NCBI GenBank assembly: GCA_030840805.1
Contig: JAVEDU010000015.1
Span: 1 to 59,045 of the forward strand
Origin: Actinomycetota bacterium
GTDB taxonomy: Bacteria; Actinomycetota; Actinomycetes; Mycobacteriales; HKI-0501
Direction of reading: 5' to 3'
Length of the DNA: 59,045 nucleotides
Part shown: piece by piece, positions 28,419 to 37,129 of the stretch
Position numbering within the stretch: the first letter of the stretch is position 1
Layout: every line of letters starts with the position of its first letter
Translations under genes and position numbers: made by a program
The notes under the pieces: generated by a model
Seen by the model: the letters and a program-made list of their open reading frames with translations, nothing else
The model's database searches: none
Told to the model about the DNA's origin: nothing

Positions 28419-28450
28419 ACTCTGGGACAACTTAGTTGTCTTGTCAACTA
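28419..28450 (-). promoter_or_regulatory. Promoter and operator of the pirin-racemase operon
   Basis: On the minus strand a consensus -35 TTGACA (28442-28447) is followed after 17 bp by CAGAGT (28419-28424). Two overlapping inverted repeats cover the spacer and -35: ACAACT-T-AGTTGT (28427-28439) and TAGTTG-N6-CAACTA (28433-28450). Such TTGT/ACAA symmetry is common for MarR or HxlR-type regulators. Downstream, GTGACCG-N5-CGGTCAC (28402-28420) may be a leader hairpin. Confidence 0.6.
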
Positions 28451-28518
28451 TTCCCGGAAGGCCGGTCCGGACCGACGCCCCTACGCTGCTCCCATCCGAC
28501 TCCGGGGAGGGACCGCCC

Positions 28519-29367
28519 ATGGATGCCGCCACGACCGGTGTCGAGCCCACGTCGCCGCCGCCGGCCTACGGACCGTGGGCCAGCTACCTCATGGACATGG
28601 ACGGCGTGATCATCCGGGAGGAACACCTCGTGCCGGGCGCGGACCTGTTCCTGCGCCGGCTCCGCGAGACCGGCCGCCCGCACCTGGTCCTGACCAACAA
28701 CTCGATCTACACCCCGCGGGACCTCGCGGCCCGGCTGGCCCGCGTCGGCCTCGAGCTGGACCCCGACTCGATCTGGACGTCCGCGCTCGCGACCGCCCAG
28801 TTCCTCGGCGAGCAGCGGCCCGGCGGTACGGCGTTCGTGATCGGCGAGGCCGGCCTGACCACGGCCCTGCACGACGTCGGGTACGTCCTGTCCGACACCG
28901 ACCCGGACTACGTGGTGCTCGGGGAGACCCGGAACTACAGCTTCTCGGCCATCACCCGGGCCATCCGGCTGATCGACGGCGGCGCCCGGTTCATCGCGAC
29001 CAACCCCGATGCGACCGGGCCGTCACTGGAGGGCGCGCTCCCGGCCACCGGCTCGGTGGCCGCGATGATCACCAAGGCCACCGGCGTCGAGCCGTACTTC
29101 GTCGGCAAGCCGAACCCGCTGATGATGCGCTCGGCGCTCCGCGCGATCGGGGCCCACTCGGAGTCGACCGTGATGATCGGGGACCGGATGGACACCGATG
29201 TCGTGGCGGGGCTCGAGGCCGGGCTGGAGACCATCCTGGTGCTGTCCGGGATCAGCGACGAGGAGTCGTCGCAGCGGCACGCGTTCCGGCCTACGTACGT
29301 CGTGAAGTCCGTGGCCGACCTCATCGAGCCGCTCGGGGAGCCCGCAGCCTCCCCGGTCACCCCCTAG
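28519..29367 (+). CDS. HAD-IIA (NagD-like) phosphatase
   Basis: This 282-residue hydrolase has motif I YLMDMDGVIIREE (Asp26, Asp28), motif II LVLTNNSIYTPRDLAARL, a C2 cap with GETRNYSFSAITRAIRLIDGGARFIATNPD, then FVGKPNPLMMRSAL and the motif III/IV segment MIGDRMDTDVVAGLEAGLETILVLSG. NagD-like enzymes dephosphorylate nucleoside or sugar phosphates. GGGAGG precedes the ATG. The stop codon TAG overlaps the end of the decayed TipAL gene on the other strand. Confidence 0.92.
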   Translation: MDAATTGVEPTSPPPAYGPWASYLMDMDGVIIREEHLVPGADLFLRRLRETGRPHLVLTNNSIYTPRDLAARLARVGLELDPDSIWTSALATAQFLGEQRPGGTAFVIGEAGLTTALHDVGYVLSDTDPDYVVLGETRNYSFSAITRAIRLIDGGARFIATNPDATGPSLEGALPATGSVAAMITKATGVEPYFVGKPNPLMMRSALRAIGAHSESTVMIGDRMDTDVVAGLEAGLETILVLSGISDEESSQRHAFRPTYVVKSVADLIEPLGEPAASPVTP

Positions 29368-29859
29368 CCGAGCCGTGCGGCGGCGTACGCGGCCATCGCC
29401 TCGCCTCAGGTACCGCGCGAGCCCCGGGTCGTCCCGGTCGATCCGGCCGGTGAACCGCGGGTCGTCCGGGGCCGTCCCGGCGCGGTGGTGCTCCGCCATC
29501 CCGGCCAGCGCGTCGAACCGGCCCTGCCGGGCCTGCTCGGCCCGCTCCGGCGTCCAGCCCTCGGTCCGCCGCTCGGACGCCACCACGGCGCCGGAGCCCC
29601 GGCGCTCCACCGCCTCCTCGCGGTACGGGCCCGCCTCCAACCCCTCGGACATCCGTCCTGCCGACATTTCCTCACCTCCCTCCCGCTCCTCGATCGTGCG
29701 CGCGACCGTGCCGGCCAACCGGTCGACACGGTCCGGCTCGGCGGCCCCGTAGCACCGGTGGCCGTTCACGCCCACGTGGGACGGCGGCAGCAGCCCGATC
29801 GCGTCGTAGTGCCGCAGCGTCCGGGACGTCGTCCCGGACAGGCGCGCCACCGTCCACAT
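29364..29859 (-). pseudogene. Decayed TipAL/MerR-type regulator
   Basis: The minus strand encodes a MerR helix-turn-helix beginning MWTVARLSGTTSRTLRHYD, but after the wing (NGHRCYG) it jumps straight to TVARTIEEREGGEEMSAGRMSEG, the junction before a TipAS domain: the dimerisation helix is deleted. A TipAS-like part follows (PYREEAVERRGS, RRTEGWTPE, DPGLARYL). Near the end one extra G after codons CTGAGGCGA shifts the frame; in the restored frame the sequence ends AMAAYAAARLG-stop. The protein as written would run on antisense to the HAD-IIA gene. A MerR-type palindrome remains just upstream. Confidence 0.8.
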
Positions 29860-29873
29860 CCAGAACGGCAGGA

Positions 29874-29890
29874 GTTGACGCGGCGTCAAC
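29874..29890. promoter_or_regulatory. MerR-type operator palindrome beside the broken regulator
   Basis: A perfect 17-bp palindrome, GTTGACGC-G-GCGTCAAC, ends 15 bp before the pseudogene start. On the minus strand CTTGAC precedes it as a possible -35, giving the long spacer that MerR-family proteins correct by DNA distortion. The site looks intact although its presumed autoregulator is broken. Confidence 0.6.
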
Positions 29891-29908
29891 GTCAAGCGGG
29901 AATCGGCG

Positions 29909-30811
29909 TCACGCGAGATCGGCGGGATTCGTGTTCGCCCCGCAGAGGACGACCGCGACCCGCTCCCCCGGCTCCGGCCGGTACGCGCCGGTCCGCAACG
30001 CCGCCACGGCCGCGCCCGCCGCGTGCTCGACCACCAGCCGGGTGTGCTCCCACACCCAGCGGCGTGCGGCGACGATGTCCTCGTCGGACACGAGCACGCT
30101 GCGGACGCCGGTCCGGGTGGCCACCTCGTACGCGATCGCGCCGAGCCGCCGGGCGCCGAGCGAGTCGGCCGCGACCCCGGACACCGGCACGTCCACCGGG
30201 CCGCCCGCCGCCAGCGCGGTGTGCAGCGTGGGGATGGACGCCGGCTCGACGCCCACGACCTGGGCACGGCCCTCGACCGCCGCGGACACCCCGGCCAGCA
30301 GCCCGCCGCCGCCCACCGCGAGCACGATCGTGTCCACCCCACCGGCCTGCTCCAGCAGCTCCAGTCCGAGGGTGCCCTGCCCGGCGGCCACCTCGGGCTG
30401 GTCGTACGCGTGGCAGAACAGCGCGCCGGACGTCGCGGCGCGGGTCAGCGCCTGCGCGTACGCCTCGGCGTACTCGCTGCCGTGGTGGACGACCTTCGCG
30501 CCGAGCGCGTGCAGCGCGGCGACCTTCACGGCGGGCGCATTCTCCGGGACGTACACCTCGGCCGGGATGCCGAGCGACGCGGCGGCGTGGGCGACGGCCA
30601 GCCCGTGGTTGCCGCCCGACGCGGCGAGCACGCCGGCCGCGGGGACCTCGCCGGACAGGACCCGGTTGAACGCACCGCGCGCCTTGAACGAGCCGCCGTG
30701 CTGGAGGAACTCGAGCTTGAACGAGATGTCGCCGATCTGGGCCACGGGGGTGCGGCGGACGTGCCCGGCCACCCGGCGTGCCGCGGCCTCGACATCGGAG
30801 CGCGTGATCAC
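29909..30811 (-). CDS. PLP-dependent threonine/serine dehydratase-like enzyme
   Basis: This 300-residue fold-type II PLP enzyme has the Schiff-base lysine in [10 protein letters not shown] (Lys43), the substrate loop [34 protein letters not shown] and the phosphate-binding glycine loop VGGGGLLAG. It lacks the C-terminal regulatory domain of biosynthetic threonine deaminase, so it is a catabolic-type or serine/threo-hydroxyaspartate dehydratase. On the minus strand TAGGGT (30819-30824) ends seven bases before GTG 30811, supporting a leaderless start. It is divergent from the zincin gene with 31 bp between the start codons. Confidence 0.9.
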   Translation of the reverse strand: MITRSDVEAAARRVAGHVRRTPVAQIGDISFKLEFLQHGGSFKARGAFNRVLSGEVPAAGVLAASGGNHGLAVAHAAASLGIPAEVYVPENAPAVKVAALHALGAKVVHHGSEYAEAYAQALTRAATSGALFCHAYDQPEVAAGQGTLGLELLEQAGGVDTIVLAVGGGGLLAGVSAAVEGRAQVVGVEPASIPTLHTALAAGGPVDVPVSGVAADSLGARRLGAIAYEVATRTGVRSVLVSDEDIVAARRWVWEHTRLVVEHAAGAAVAALRTGAYRPEPGERVAVVLCGANTNPADLA

Positions 30812-30818
30812 GTCCCGC

Positions 30819-30836
30819 ACCCTAACCGCGCACAAT
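30819..30836. promoter_or_regulatory. Face-to-face leaderless promoters
   Basis: Minus-strand TAGGGT (30819-30824) lies seven bases from the GTG of the dehydratase gene, and plus-strand CACAAT (30831-30836) six bases from the GTG of the zincin gene. The two -10 boxes are six bases apart, so the polymerase footprints must overlap. Confidence 0.5.
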
Positions 30837-30842
30837 GGGGCG

Positions 30843-31196
30843 GTGCCGGTGGAGATGAGCAGAGAGCGCTTCGAGGAACTGGTCGGCGAGGCGCTGGACG
30901 AGGTGCCCGCCGAGCTGATGTCCCATCTCGACAACGTGGTCGTGCTGGTCGAGGACGAGCCGCCGGAGGACGACCCGGACCTGCTCGGACTGTACGAGGG
31001 GATCGACCTGACCCGGCGGGGCTGGGACTACGGCGGCGCGCTGCCGGACCGGATCCTCCTTTTCCGGAACCCCATCCTGGCGATGTGCGAGGACGAGGAC
31101 GACGTGGTGGACGAGGTCGCCGTCACCGTCGTGCACGAGATCGCCCACCACTTCGGCATCGACGACGAACGGCTGCACGACCTCGGCTGGGGGTAA
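30843..31196 (+). CDS. Minimal zincin-like metallopeptidase (zincin_1 family)
   Basis: This 117-residue protein has the core [44 protein letters not shown] and [13 protein letters not shown], in which His98, Glu99, His102 and Asp108 form an extended HExxHxxGxxD zinc site. The family is widespread in actinobacteria (Rv3836-like) and lies near serS and pheA in mycobacteria, from memory. A CACAAT box ends six bases before GTG 30843, favouring this leaderless start; ATG 30855 is an alternative. The physiological substrate is unknown. Confidence 0.9.
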   Translation: MPVEMSRERFEELVGEALDEVPAELMSHLDNVVVLVEDEPPEDDPDLLGLYEGIDLTRRGWDYGGALPDRILLFRNPILAMCEDEDDVVDEVAVTVVHEIAHHFGIDDERLHDLGWG

Positions 31197-31250
31197 CTCG
31201 GTTCCGGCGCGAGGCAGTATGGACCCGACCCCTCACCCCGGAGTGTCCGC

Positions 31251-32987
31251 GTGCTGATCCGGCTCCTGCGCACGTACCTCGCGCCGTACCACGGCGCCAT
31301 CGCGCTCGTCGTCCTGTTCCAGCTGGGGTCGACCCTGGCGGCGCTCTACCTGCCGACCCTCAACGCCGCGATCATCGACAACGGGGTGGTCCGGGGCGAC
31401 ACCCGGTACATCGTCCGGATCGGCGGCATCATGCTCGCCGTCACGCTGGTGCAGATCGCCGGCTCGGTCGTCGCCGTGTACTTCGCCGCCCGCACGGCGA
31501 TGGCGCTGGGGCGGGACGTGCGCGCGGCCGTGTTCGGCCGGGTGCAGGAGTTCTCGGCGCGCGAGGTCGGCCGGTTCGGCACCCCGTCGCTGATCACCCG
31601 CACCACCAACGACGTCCAGCAGGTCCAGATGCTGACCCTGATGACGTTCACGCTGATGGTGTCCGCCCCGATCATGTGCGTCGGCGGGATCGTGCTGGCG
31701 CTCGACCAGGACGTACCGCTGTCCGGTCTGCTGCTGGTCGTCGTCCCGGCGCTCGCCGTCATCGTGGGGCTGATCATCGCCCGGATGCGGCCTCTGTTCC
31801 GGCTGGTGCAGACCCGGATCGACGGGATCAACCGGGTGCTGCGGGAGCAGATTACCGGCGTGCGGGTGATCCGGGCGTTCGTCCGGGACCACCGCGAGCA
31901 GGAGCGGTTCGCCGACACCAACACCGCGCTGCTCGACGTCTCGCTCGCCGTCGGGCGGCTCATGGCCGTGATGTTCCCCGCGGTCATGCTGGTCTTCAAC
32001 GTCTCCAGCGTCGCCGTGCTCTGGTTCGGCGCACACCGCATCGACAGCGGCGCCATGCAGATCGGCGCGCTGACCGCGTTCCTCAGCTACCTGATGCAGA
32101 TCCTGATGGCCGTGATGATGGCGACGTTCATGTTCATGATGGTGCCGCGCGCCGAGGTCAGCGCCGAGCGGATCGCCGAGGTCCTGGACACCGAGTCCAG
32201 CGTCGTCGCGCCCGCGTCCCCGGTGCGGCCGGAACGGGTGGACGGCCGGCTGGAGCTGCGGGGTGTCGACTTCCGGTACGCCGGGGCCGAGGAACCCGTG
32301 CTCCGCGGCGTCGACCTGGTGGCCGAGCCCGGCGAGGTCACCGCCGTCATCGGCAGCACCGGCAGCGGGAAGACCACACTGCTCAACCTGGTGCCGCGCC
32401 TCGTCGACGCCACCGGCGGGGCCGTCCTCCTCGACGGCATCGACGTCCGCCACCTCGACCGGGCGGTGCTGTCGGCGGCGGTCGGGTTCGTCCCGCAGAA
32501 GCCGTACCTGTTCACCGGGACCGTGGCCTCCAACCTGCGGTACGGGCGGCCCGACGCCACCGACGCCGAGCTGTGGCAGGCCCTGGACACCGCCCAGGCC
32601 CGGGACTTCGTGGAGCGGCTGCCCGACGGCCTCGACGCGCCGATCGCGCAGGGCGGTACCAACGTCTCCGGCGGTCAGCGCCAGCGCCTCGCCATCGCGC
32701 GGATGCTGGTGGCGCGCCCCGCGGTGTACCTGTTCGACGACTCTTTCTCGGCGCTCGACTACGCCACCGACGCGGCGCTGCGGGCCGCGCTGACCCGCGA
32801 GACCGCCGCCGCGACCGTCGTCATCGTCGCCCAGCGGGTCAGCACGATCCGGCACGCCGACCGGATCGTCGTCCTCGACGAGGGGCGGGTGGTCGCCACC
32901 GGCACGCACGACGAGCTGATGGCGGGCGACGAGACGTACCGCGAGATCGTGCTGTCCCAGCTCAGCGCCAGCGAGGCTGCCGCATGA
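31251..32987 (+). CDS. Heterodimeric ABC exporter subunit A (degenerate ATPase site)
   Basis: This 578-residue protein has six TM helices (residues ~15-310) and an ATP-binding domain. Walker [10 protein letters not shown] and signature VSGGQRQR are normal, but Walker B reads [11 protein letters not shown] with Asp497 instead of the catalytic Glu, and the switch histidine is Gln528 (VAQRVST). This is the pattern of the noncatalytic half of TM287/288-type heterodimeric exporters. The GTG start has CGGAG upstream, and CAGTAT near 31215 is a plausible -10. The stop overlaps the start of subunit B (ATGA). Export of drugs or lipids is typical; the substrate is unknown. Confidence 0.93.
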   Translation: MLIRLLRTYLAPYHGAIALVVLFQLGSTLAALYLPTLNAAIIDNGVVRGDTRYIVRIGGIMLAVTLVQIAGSVVAVYFAARTAMALGRDVRAAVFGRVQEFSAREVGRFGTPSLITRTTNDVQQVQMLTLMTFTLMVSAPIMCVGGIVLALDQDVPLSGLLLVVVPALAVIVGLIIARMRPLFRLVQTRIDGINRVLREQITGVRVIRAFVRDHREQERFADTNTALLDVSLAVGRLMAVMFPAVMLVFNVSSVAVLWFGAHRIDSGAMQIGALTAFLSYLMQILMAVMMATFMFMMVPRAEVSAERIAEVLDTESSVVAPASPVRPERVDGRLELRGVDFRYAGAEEPVLRGVDLVAEPGEVTAVIGSTGSGKTTLLNLVPRLVDATGGAVLLDGIDVRHLDRAVLSAAVGFVPQKPYLFTGTVASNLRYGRPDATDAELWQALDTAQARDFVERLPDGLDAPIAQGGTNVSGGQRQRLAIARMLVARPAVYLFDDSFSALDYATDAALRAALTRETAAATVVIVAQRVSTIRHADRIVVLDEGRVVATGTHDELMAGDETYREIVLSQLSASEAAA

Positions 32988-34981
32988 GCGCCACGGCACC
33001 CGGCACCGTCGGTGAGCGGGCCACCCCGGCGCGCGGCCCCGGGCCGGCCGGCGGCGGGTTGGGTCGCGGACCGGCGGGCTTCATGGGCGGGATGCCCACC
33101 GAGAAGTCCCTCGACCTCCGCGGCTCCGGCCGTCGGCTGCTGCGCACCCTCCGCCCGGAGCGGCCGCTGATCGCCGCCGCGCTGACGTTCGCCACGGCGT
33201 CGGTCGTGCTGTCCGTGCTCGGGCCGAAGATCCTCGCTCGGGCCACCGACCTGATCTTCGCCGGCATCATCGGCGGGCAGCTCCCGGCCGGTGTGTCCAA
33301 GGCCGAGGAGGTCGCGCGCCTGCGTGCGGAGGGCCGCGGCACGCTCGCCGACATGCTCGCCGCGATGGACGTCGTACCCGGCCAGGGCATGGACTTCGGG
33401 GGAATCGGCCGGGTCGTGCTGCTGGCCGTCGCGCTGTACGTCGCCGCGTCCGCGTTCATGCTCCTGCAGGGCCGGCTGACGACCGCGATCGTGCAGCGGT
33501 CGATGTTCCGGATGCGCGGACAGGTCCAGGAGAAGCTCTCCCGGCTGCCGCTCCGCTACTTCGACCGCCAGCCGCGCGGCGAGATCCTCAGTCGGGTCAC
33601 CAACGACATCGACAACCTCGGCCAGACCCTGCAGCAGACGCTGAGCCAGATCGTCACGTCACTGCTCACGATCGTCGGCGTGCTCACCATGATGTTCGTG
33701 ATCTCGCCGCTGCTGGCACTGATCGCGCTGGTCAGCGTCCCGGTGTCGGTGTTGGTGACCGCGGGGATCGGCAAGCGGGCGCAGCCGCAGTTCATCCGGC
33801 AGTGGGCCACGACCGGCCGGCTCAACGCGCACGTCGAGGAGATGTACACCGGCCACTCGCTGGTGGCCGTGTTCGGGCGGCGCGCGGAGTCCGAGCAGAC
33901 CTTCGCCGAGCACAACGCCGACCTGTTCACCTCGGGGTTCCGGGCCCAGTTCATCTCCGGGCTGATCCAGCCGGCGATGATGTTCGTGGGCAACCTCAAC
34001 TACGTCCTCGTCGCGGTCGTCGGGGCGCTGCGCGTCGCGTCCGGCACGCTGTCGCTCGGCGACGTGCAGGCGTTCATCCAGTACTCACGGCAGTTCAGCC
34101 AGCCACTGACCCAGGTCGCCAGCATGGCAAACCTGTTGCAGTCAGGGGTCGCGTCGGCCGAGCGCGTGTTCGCGCTCCTCGACGCCGACGAGCAGGAACC
34201 CGACCCCGCCTCGCCGGTCCGGCCGGACGGACTCCGCGGGCGCGTGGCATTCGAGGGCGTGTCGTTCCGGTACGTCCCCGACACCCCGCTGATCGAGGAC
34301 CTGTCGCTCACCGTCGAGCCCGGGCAGACCGTCGCGATCGTCGGCCCCACCGGCGCCGGGAAGACGACGCTGGTCAACCTCCTGATGCGGTTCTACGAGG
34401 TCACCGGCGGCCGGATCACCCTCGACGGGGTCGACATCGCCGACCTGACCCGCGAGGACCTGCGACGGACGACCGGCATGGTCCTGCAGGACGCGTGGCT
34501 GTTCGGCGGCACGATCGCCGAGAACATCGCGTACGGCGCCCCCGACGCGGCCGAGGAACGGATCGTCGCGGCGGCGCGGGCGACCCATGTCGACCGGTTC
34601 GTCCGCACGCTGCCCGACGGGTACGACACCGTGCTGGACGACGAGGGGTCCACGGTCAGCACCGGCGAGAAGCAGCTGATCACGATCGCGCGGGCGTTCC
34701 TCGCCGAGCCGGCCATCCTGATCCTGGACGAGGCGACCAGCTCGGTGGACACCCGGACCGAGGTGCTGATCCAGCGGGCGATGAGCTCGCTGCGTGAGGG
34801 GCGGACGAGTTTCGTGATCGCCCACCGGCTGTCCACGATCCGCGACGCCGACGTGATCCTGGTGATGGAGTCGGGGCGGATCGTCGAGCGGGGCACGCAC
34901 GGCGAGCTGCTGGTCGCCGGCGGGGCGTACGCGCGGCTGTACGCGGCACAGTTCGCGGCGGCGGTGGCGGAGGTCGACTGA
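32984..34981 (+). CDS. Heterodimeric ABC exporter subunit B (catalytic half)
   Basis: This 665-residue partner has a Gly/Pro-rich N-terminal extension of about 40 residues, six TM helices and an unusually long, partly charged segment between TM1 and TM2 (about residues 95-140). Its ATPase domain has Walker [10 protein letters not shown], canonical Walker [13 protein letters not shown] (Glu583) and switch His614, but the signature reads VSTGEKQ (residues 558-564) instead of LSGGQ. The altered signature faces the degenerate Walker B of subunit A, so both defects fall in the same nucleotide site and the other site is intact. The ATG overlaps the stop of subunit A. Confidence 0.93.
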   Translation: MSATAPGTVGERATPARGPGPAGGGLGRGPAGFMGGMPTEKSLDLRGSGRRLLRTLRPERPLIAAALTFATASVVLSVLGPKILARATDLIFAGIIGGQLPAGVSKAEEVARLRAEGRGTLADMLAAMDVVPGQGMDFGGIGRVVLLAVALYVAASAFMLLQGRLTTAIVQRSMFRMRGQVQEKLSRLPLRYFDRQPRGEILSRVTNDIDNLGQTLQQTLSQIVTSLLTIVGVLTMMFVISPLLALIALVSVPVSVLVTAGIGKRAQPQFIRQWATTGRLNAHVEEMYTGHSLVAVFGRRAESEQTFAEHNADLFTSGFRAQFISGLIQPAMMFVGNLNYVLVAVVGALRVASGTLSLGDVQAFIQYSRQFSQPLTQVASMANLLQSGVASAERVFALLDADEQEPDPASPVRPDGLRGRVAFEGVSFRYVPDTPLIEDLSLTVEPGQTVAIVGPTGAGKTTLVNLLMRFYEVTGGRITLDGVDIADLTREDLRRTTGMVLQDAWLFGGTIAENIAYGAPDAAEERIVAAARATHVDRFVRTLPDGYDTVLDDEGSTVSTGEKQLITIARAFLAEPAILILDEATSSVDTRTEVLIQRAMSSLREGRTSFVIAHRLSTIRDADVILVMESGRIVERGTHGELLVAGGAYARLYAAQFAAAVAEVD

Positions 34982-34997
34982 CCCCGGACAGAAATAG

Positions 34998-35020
34998 ACC
35001 CGGCACCGGAGATGCCGGGT
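34998..35020 (+). terminator. Hairpin terminator after ABC exporter
   Basis: An 8-bp stem ACCCGGCA/TGCCGGGT with a seven-base loop starts 17 bases after the subunit B stop. Confidence 0.6.
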
Positions 35021-35039
35021 GGCGATTACCGAAAGCATG

Positions 35040-35709
35040 GCAGCGGCGGTGGGCGTTCACCAGCCCCTGGGTCGCGACAACGTGCCCACAGCGGACGGCA
35101 ACCGCGTCGCGGTGAGATCCTCGCGGGTGAGCCGGTACCACCAACCCCACGGGGACGAACGTGTGGAGCTGCCGGATCGGATACCCGAGGTCACCGTCGT
35201 TGCTCACCACCACAGCGGCGTCCACCCTCCGTTGCAGGACGTCGAGCAGCAGGTGGGCGACGACGTCGACGTCCGAGCCCTTGTCCTCCCACCGCGACGG
35301 AGACCATGACGCGGGCTCCGCTCACCGGCTCGCCGTCCCGGTCCCGAACCCGCACCGGCCGATCCGCGGTGGCGAGGACCGGTTTGCCTGTCGGGCCCTT
35401 CAGCGCCCACGGCGCATGGACGACACGGCCCACATGGGTGCCGAATTCCACGTGGTCCACCGCTCCCACCGCGTGCAGGTACACCTCCTGGTCTCGCCAC
35501 CGCATACTCCCGTCGTCCCGGACACACGGGCCGTGCAGTAGACGACCCGCTCCACCCGCGCCACCGGCCGGCCCGACCGCCGCGCCACCGCCGCGGTCGC
35601 CAGCGAGCGCAGGTCCAGCCACCGCCATCCCGGCACGCCCCGGCCGCCGATGAGCCGCCGCCCGCCGTAGTACAAGGTTGATCCCGTCGATGTAGACCCC
35701 GATCCGCAT
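35040..35709 (-). pseudogene. Frameshifted NYN (LabA/PIN-like) nuclease remnant
   Basis: The minus strand starts MRIGVYIDGINL, the first NYN motif, then an extra T moves the frame and it continues YYGGRRLIGG and RVERVVYCTARV. A second shift near 35520 leads to RDDGSMRWRDQEVYLHAVGAV, and a third near 35290 to WEDKGSDVDVVAHLLLDVLQR and AAVVVSNDGDLGYPI, the acidic NYN motifs. Pieced together, these give all the acidic residues of a PIN-like ribonuclease, but no single frame is open and no clear stop follows. The lower boundary is approximate. Three indels in 0.7 kb indicate a true pseudogene, unless the assembly is poor here. Nothing else was seen in 35021-35804. Confidence 0.75.
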
Positions 35710-35804
35710 CCCGTCGACGGCAGGGATCCACCGGGGCCGGATCCCGTCGTCCACAGGACCGATTCCGTACGCTGCGGAGAGGACCACCGAGGAGGAACCG
35801 ACGC

Positions 35805-36509
35805 ATGCGCAGTGAGTTGTTCGCCGCCGCCCACCTGGAGACCGAGTCCCCACAGCCGGGCATGAAGCTCCAGAGCTCCAAGATGCTCAAGATCGAGCTC
35901 GACGGGGAGATGCTGGCGCGGCAAGGTTCGATGGTCGCGTACCAGGGGCAGGTCGAGTTCAAGGCCTTCGGCGCCGGCGGGATCGGCAAGTTCCTCAGGC
36001 AGAAGCTCACCGGCGAGGGCATCCCGCTGATGCGCCTGTCCGGCCGCGGTGACGTGTTCCTCGCCGACGACGCGTCGGAGATCTTCCTGATCGACCTGGA
36101 GCCCGGCGACGCGCTGTCGGTGAACGGCAAGAACGTGCTCGCGTTCGACCCGGCCCTGAGCTACGACATCAGGATGGTCCAGGGCGTCGGCATGGCGGCC
36201 GGCGGACTGTTCAACTGCATGTTCAGCGGCACCGGGCGGCTCGCGATCAGCTCCCAGGGCACGCCGGTGGTCCTGGACGTCGACCAGCCGACGTACGCCG
36301 ACCCGCAGGCCGCGATCGCCTGGTCGGCCTCGCTGCAGACCGGGTTCCACCGCGCGGACCAGCTGGGCCTCGGCACGCTGCTCGGCCGCAGCACGGGTGA
36401 GGCGTTCACGATGAGCTTCGCCGGCCAGGGCTTCGTGGTCGTCCAGCCGTCCGAGGAGATCCGCTACGGCGGCGGTGCCCCGGCCGGTGGCGGGCTGTTC
36501 GGCGGCTAG
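35805..36509 (+). CDS. AIM24 family protein
   Basis: This 234-residue all-beta protein matches the AIM24/DUF124 family: MLKIELDGEMLARQGSMVAYQG, FGAGGIGKFLRQKLTGEG, LMRLSGRGDVFLADDASEIFLIDLEPGD, SVNGKNVLAFDPALSYDIRM and a Gly-rich C-terminus. The fold is a double-stranded beta-helix of unknown bacterial function. GAGGAGGAA precedes the ATG. Its TAG stop overlaps the stop of the convergent histidine phosphatase gene in CTAG. Confidence 0.92.
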   Translation: MRSELFAAAHLETESPQPGMKLQSSKMLKIELDGEMLARQGSMVAYQGQVEFKAFGAGGIGKFLRQKLTGEGIPLMRLSGRGDVFLADDASEIFLIDLEPGDALSVNGKNVLAFDPALSYDIRMVQGVGMAAGGLFNCMFSGTGRLAISSQGTPVVLDVDQPTYADPQAAIAWSASLQTGFHRADQLGLGTLLGRSTGEAFTMSFAGQGFVVVQPSEEIRYGGGAPAGGGLFGG

Positions 36510-37129
36510 GCCGGCGGCCGGCCCGCCCACGAGACACAGCGGTACGCGGGACCCCGGCCGCCGTCGAGTACCTCGACCTCGACCACCTCGGTGTTGTCGA
36601 GGTGGTGCTCCAGGGCGAACTGCGGGGAGACCTCGGGGCACAGCCCGGCGAGCACCAGGCGCACCGCGGCGCCGTGGGTCACGATGACGGCGGTGCCCTC
36701 GGCCAGCCCCTCGGCGACCTTGTGGACGGCGGGCACATAGCGGGCGATCACGTCGGATGCCGACTCCCCGCCCGGCCGCCGCTGGTCCAGCTCCGCGTCG
36801 GCGAGCCAGCGGGCGTACAGCGTGTTCCAGTGCCAGATCGCCGAGTCGTCCGACCGCGGGTGCAGGTCGCCGACGTCGGCCTCGCGGAGGTCCGGGTGGA
36901 CCTGCACCTCCAGCCCGAGGCGGGCGGCGAGCGGCGCGGCCGTCTGCTGCGCACGCGTCATCGTCGACGCCCACACCTCCCGGACGTCCGCGCCGGCCAG
37001 GGCCTCGGCGAGCGCCGCGGCCTGGGCCCGGCCGAGGTCGGTGAGCCCGGGGCCGGGTACCGCGCAGTCCAGCGAGCTGGCGGCGTTCGCGAGGCTCTCC
37101 CCGTGCCGGACGAACAGCAGGCGCCTCAC
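36506..37129 (-). CDS. Histidine phosphatase (phosphoglycerate mutase-like)
   Basis: This 207-residue protein has the catalytic LLFVRHGESLAN motif near the N-terminus, GLTDLGRAQAAALAEAL, VWASTMTRAQQTA with the second Arg, a possible proton-donor region PDLREADVGDLH and the second catalytic histidine in IVTHGAAVRLVLAGL. GTG 37129 overlaps the pheA stop (GTGA), so it is coupled to pheA; a pheA-phosphatase pairing also occurs in mycobacteria (Rv3838c-Rv3837c, from memory). The substrate is not predictable from sequence. Confidence 0.92.
   Translation of the reverse strand: MRRLLFVRHGESLANAASSLDCAVPGPGLTDLGRAQAAALAEALAGADVREVWASTMTRAQQTAAPLAARLGLEVQVHPDLREADVGDLHPRSDDSAIWHWNTLYARWLADAELDQRRPGGESASDVIARYVPAVHKVAEGLAEGTAVIVTHGAAVRLVLAGLCPEVSPQFALEHHLDNTEVVEVEVLDGGRGPAYRCVSWAGRPPA

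Noticed and set aside
27414-28550. Longer pirin start upstream of 28382
   Set aside because: The added residues would run through the promoter and operator palindromes, and GGAGG sits correctly before ATG 28382.
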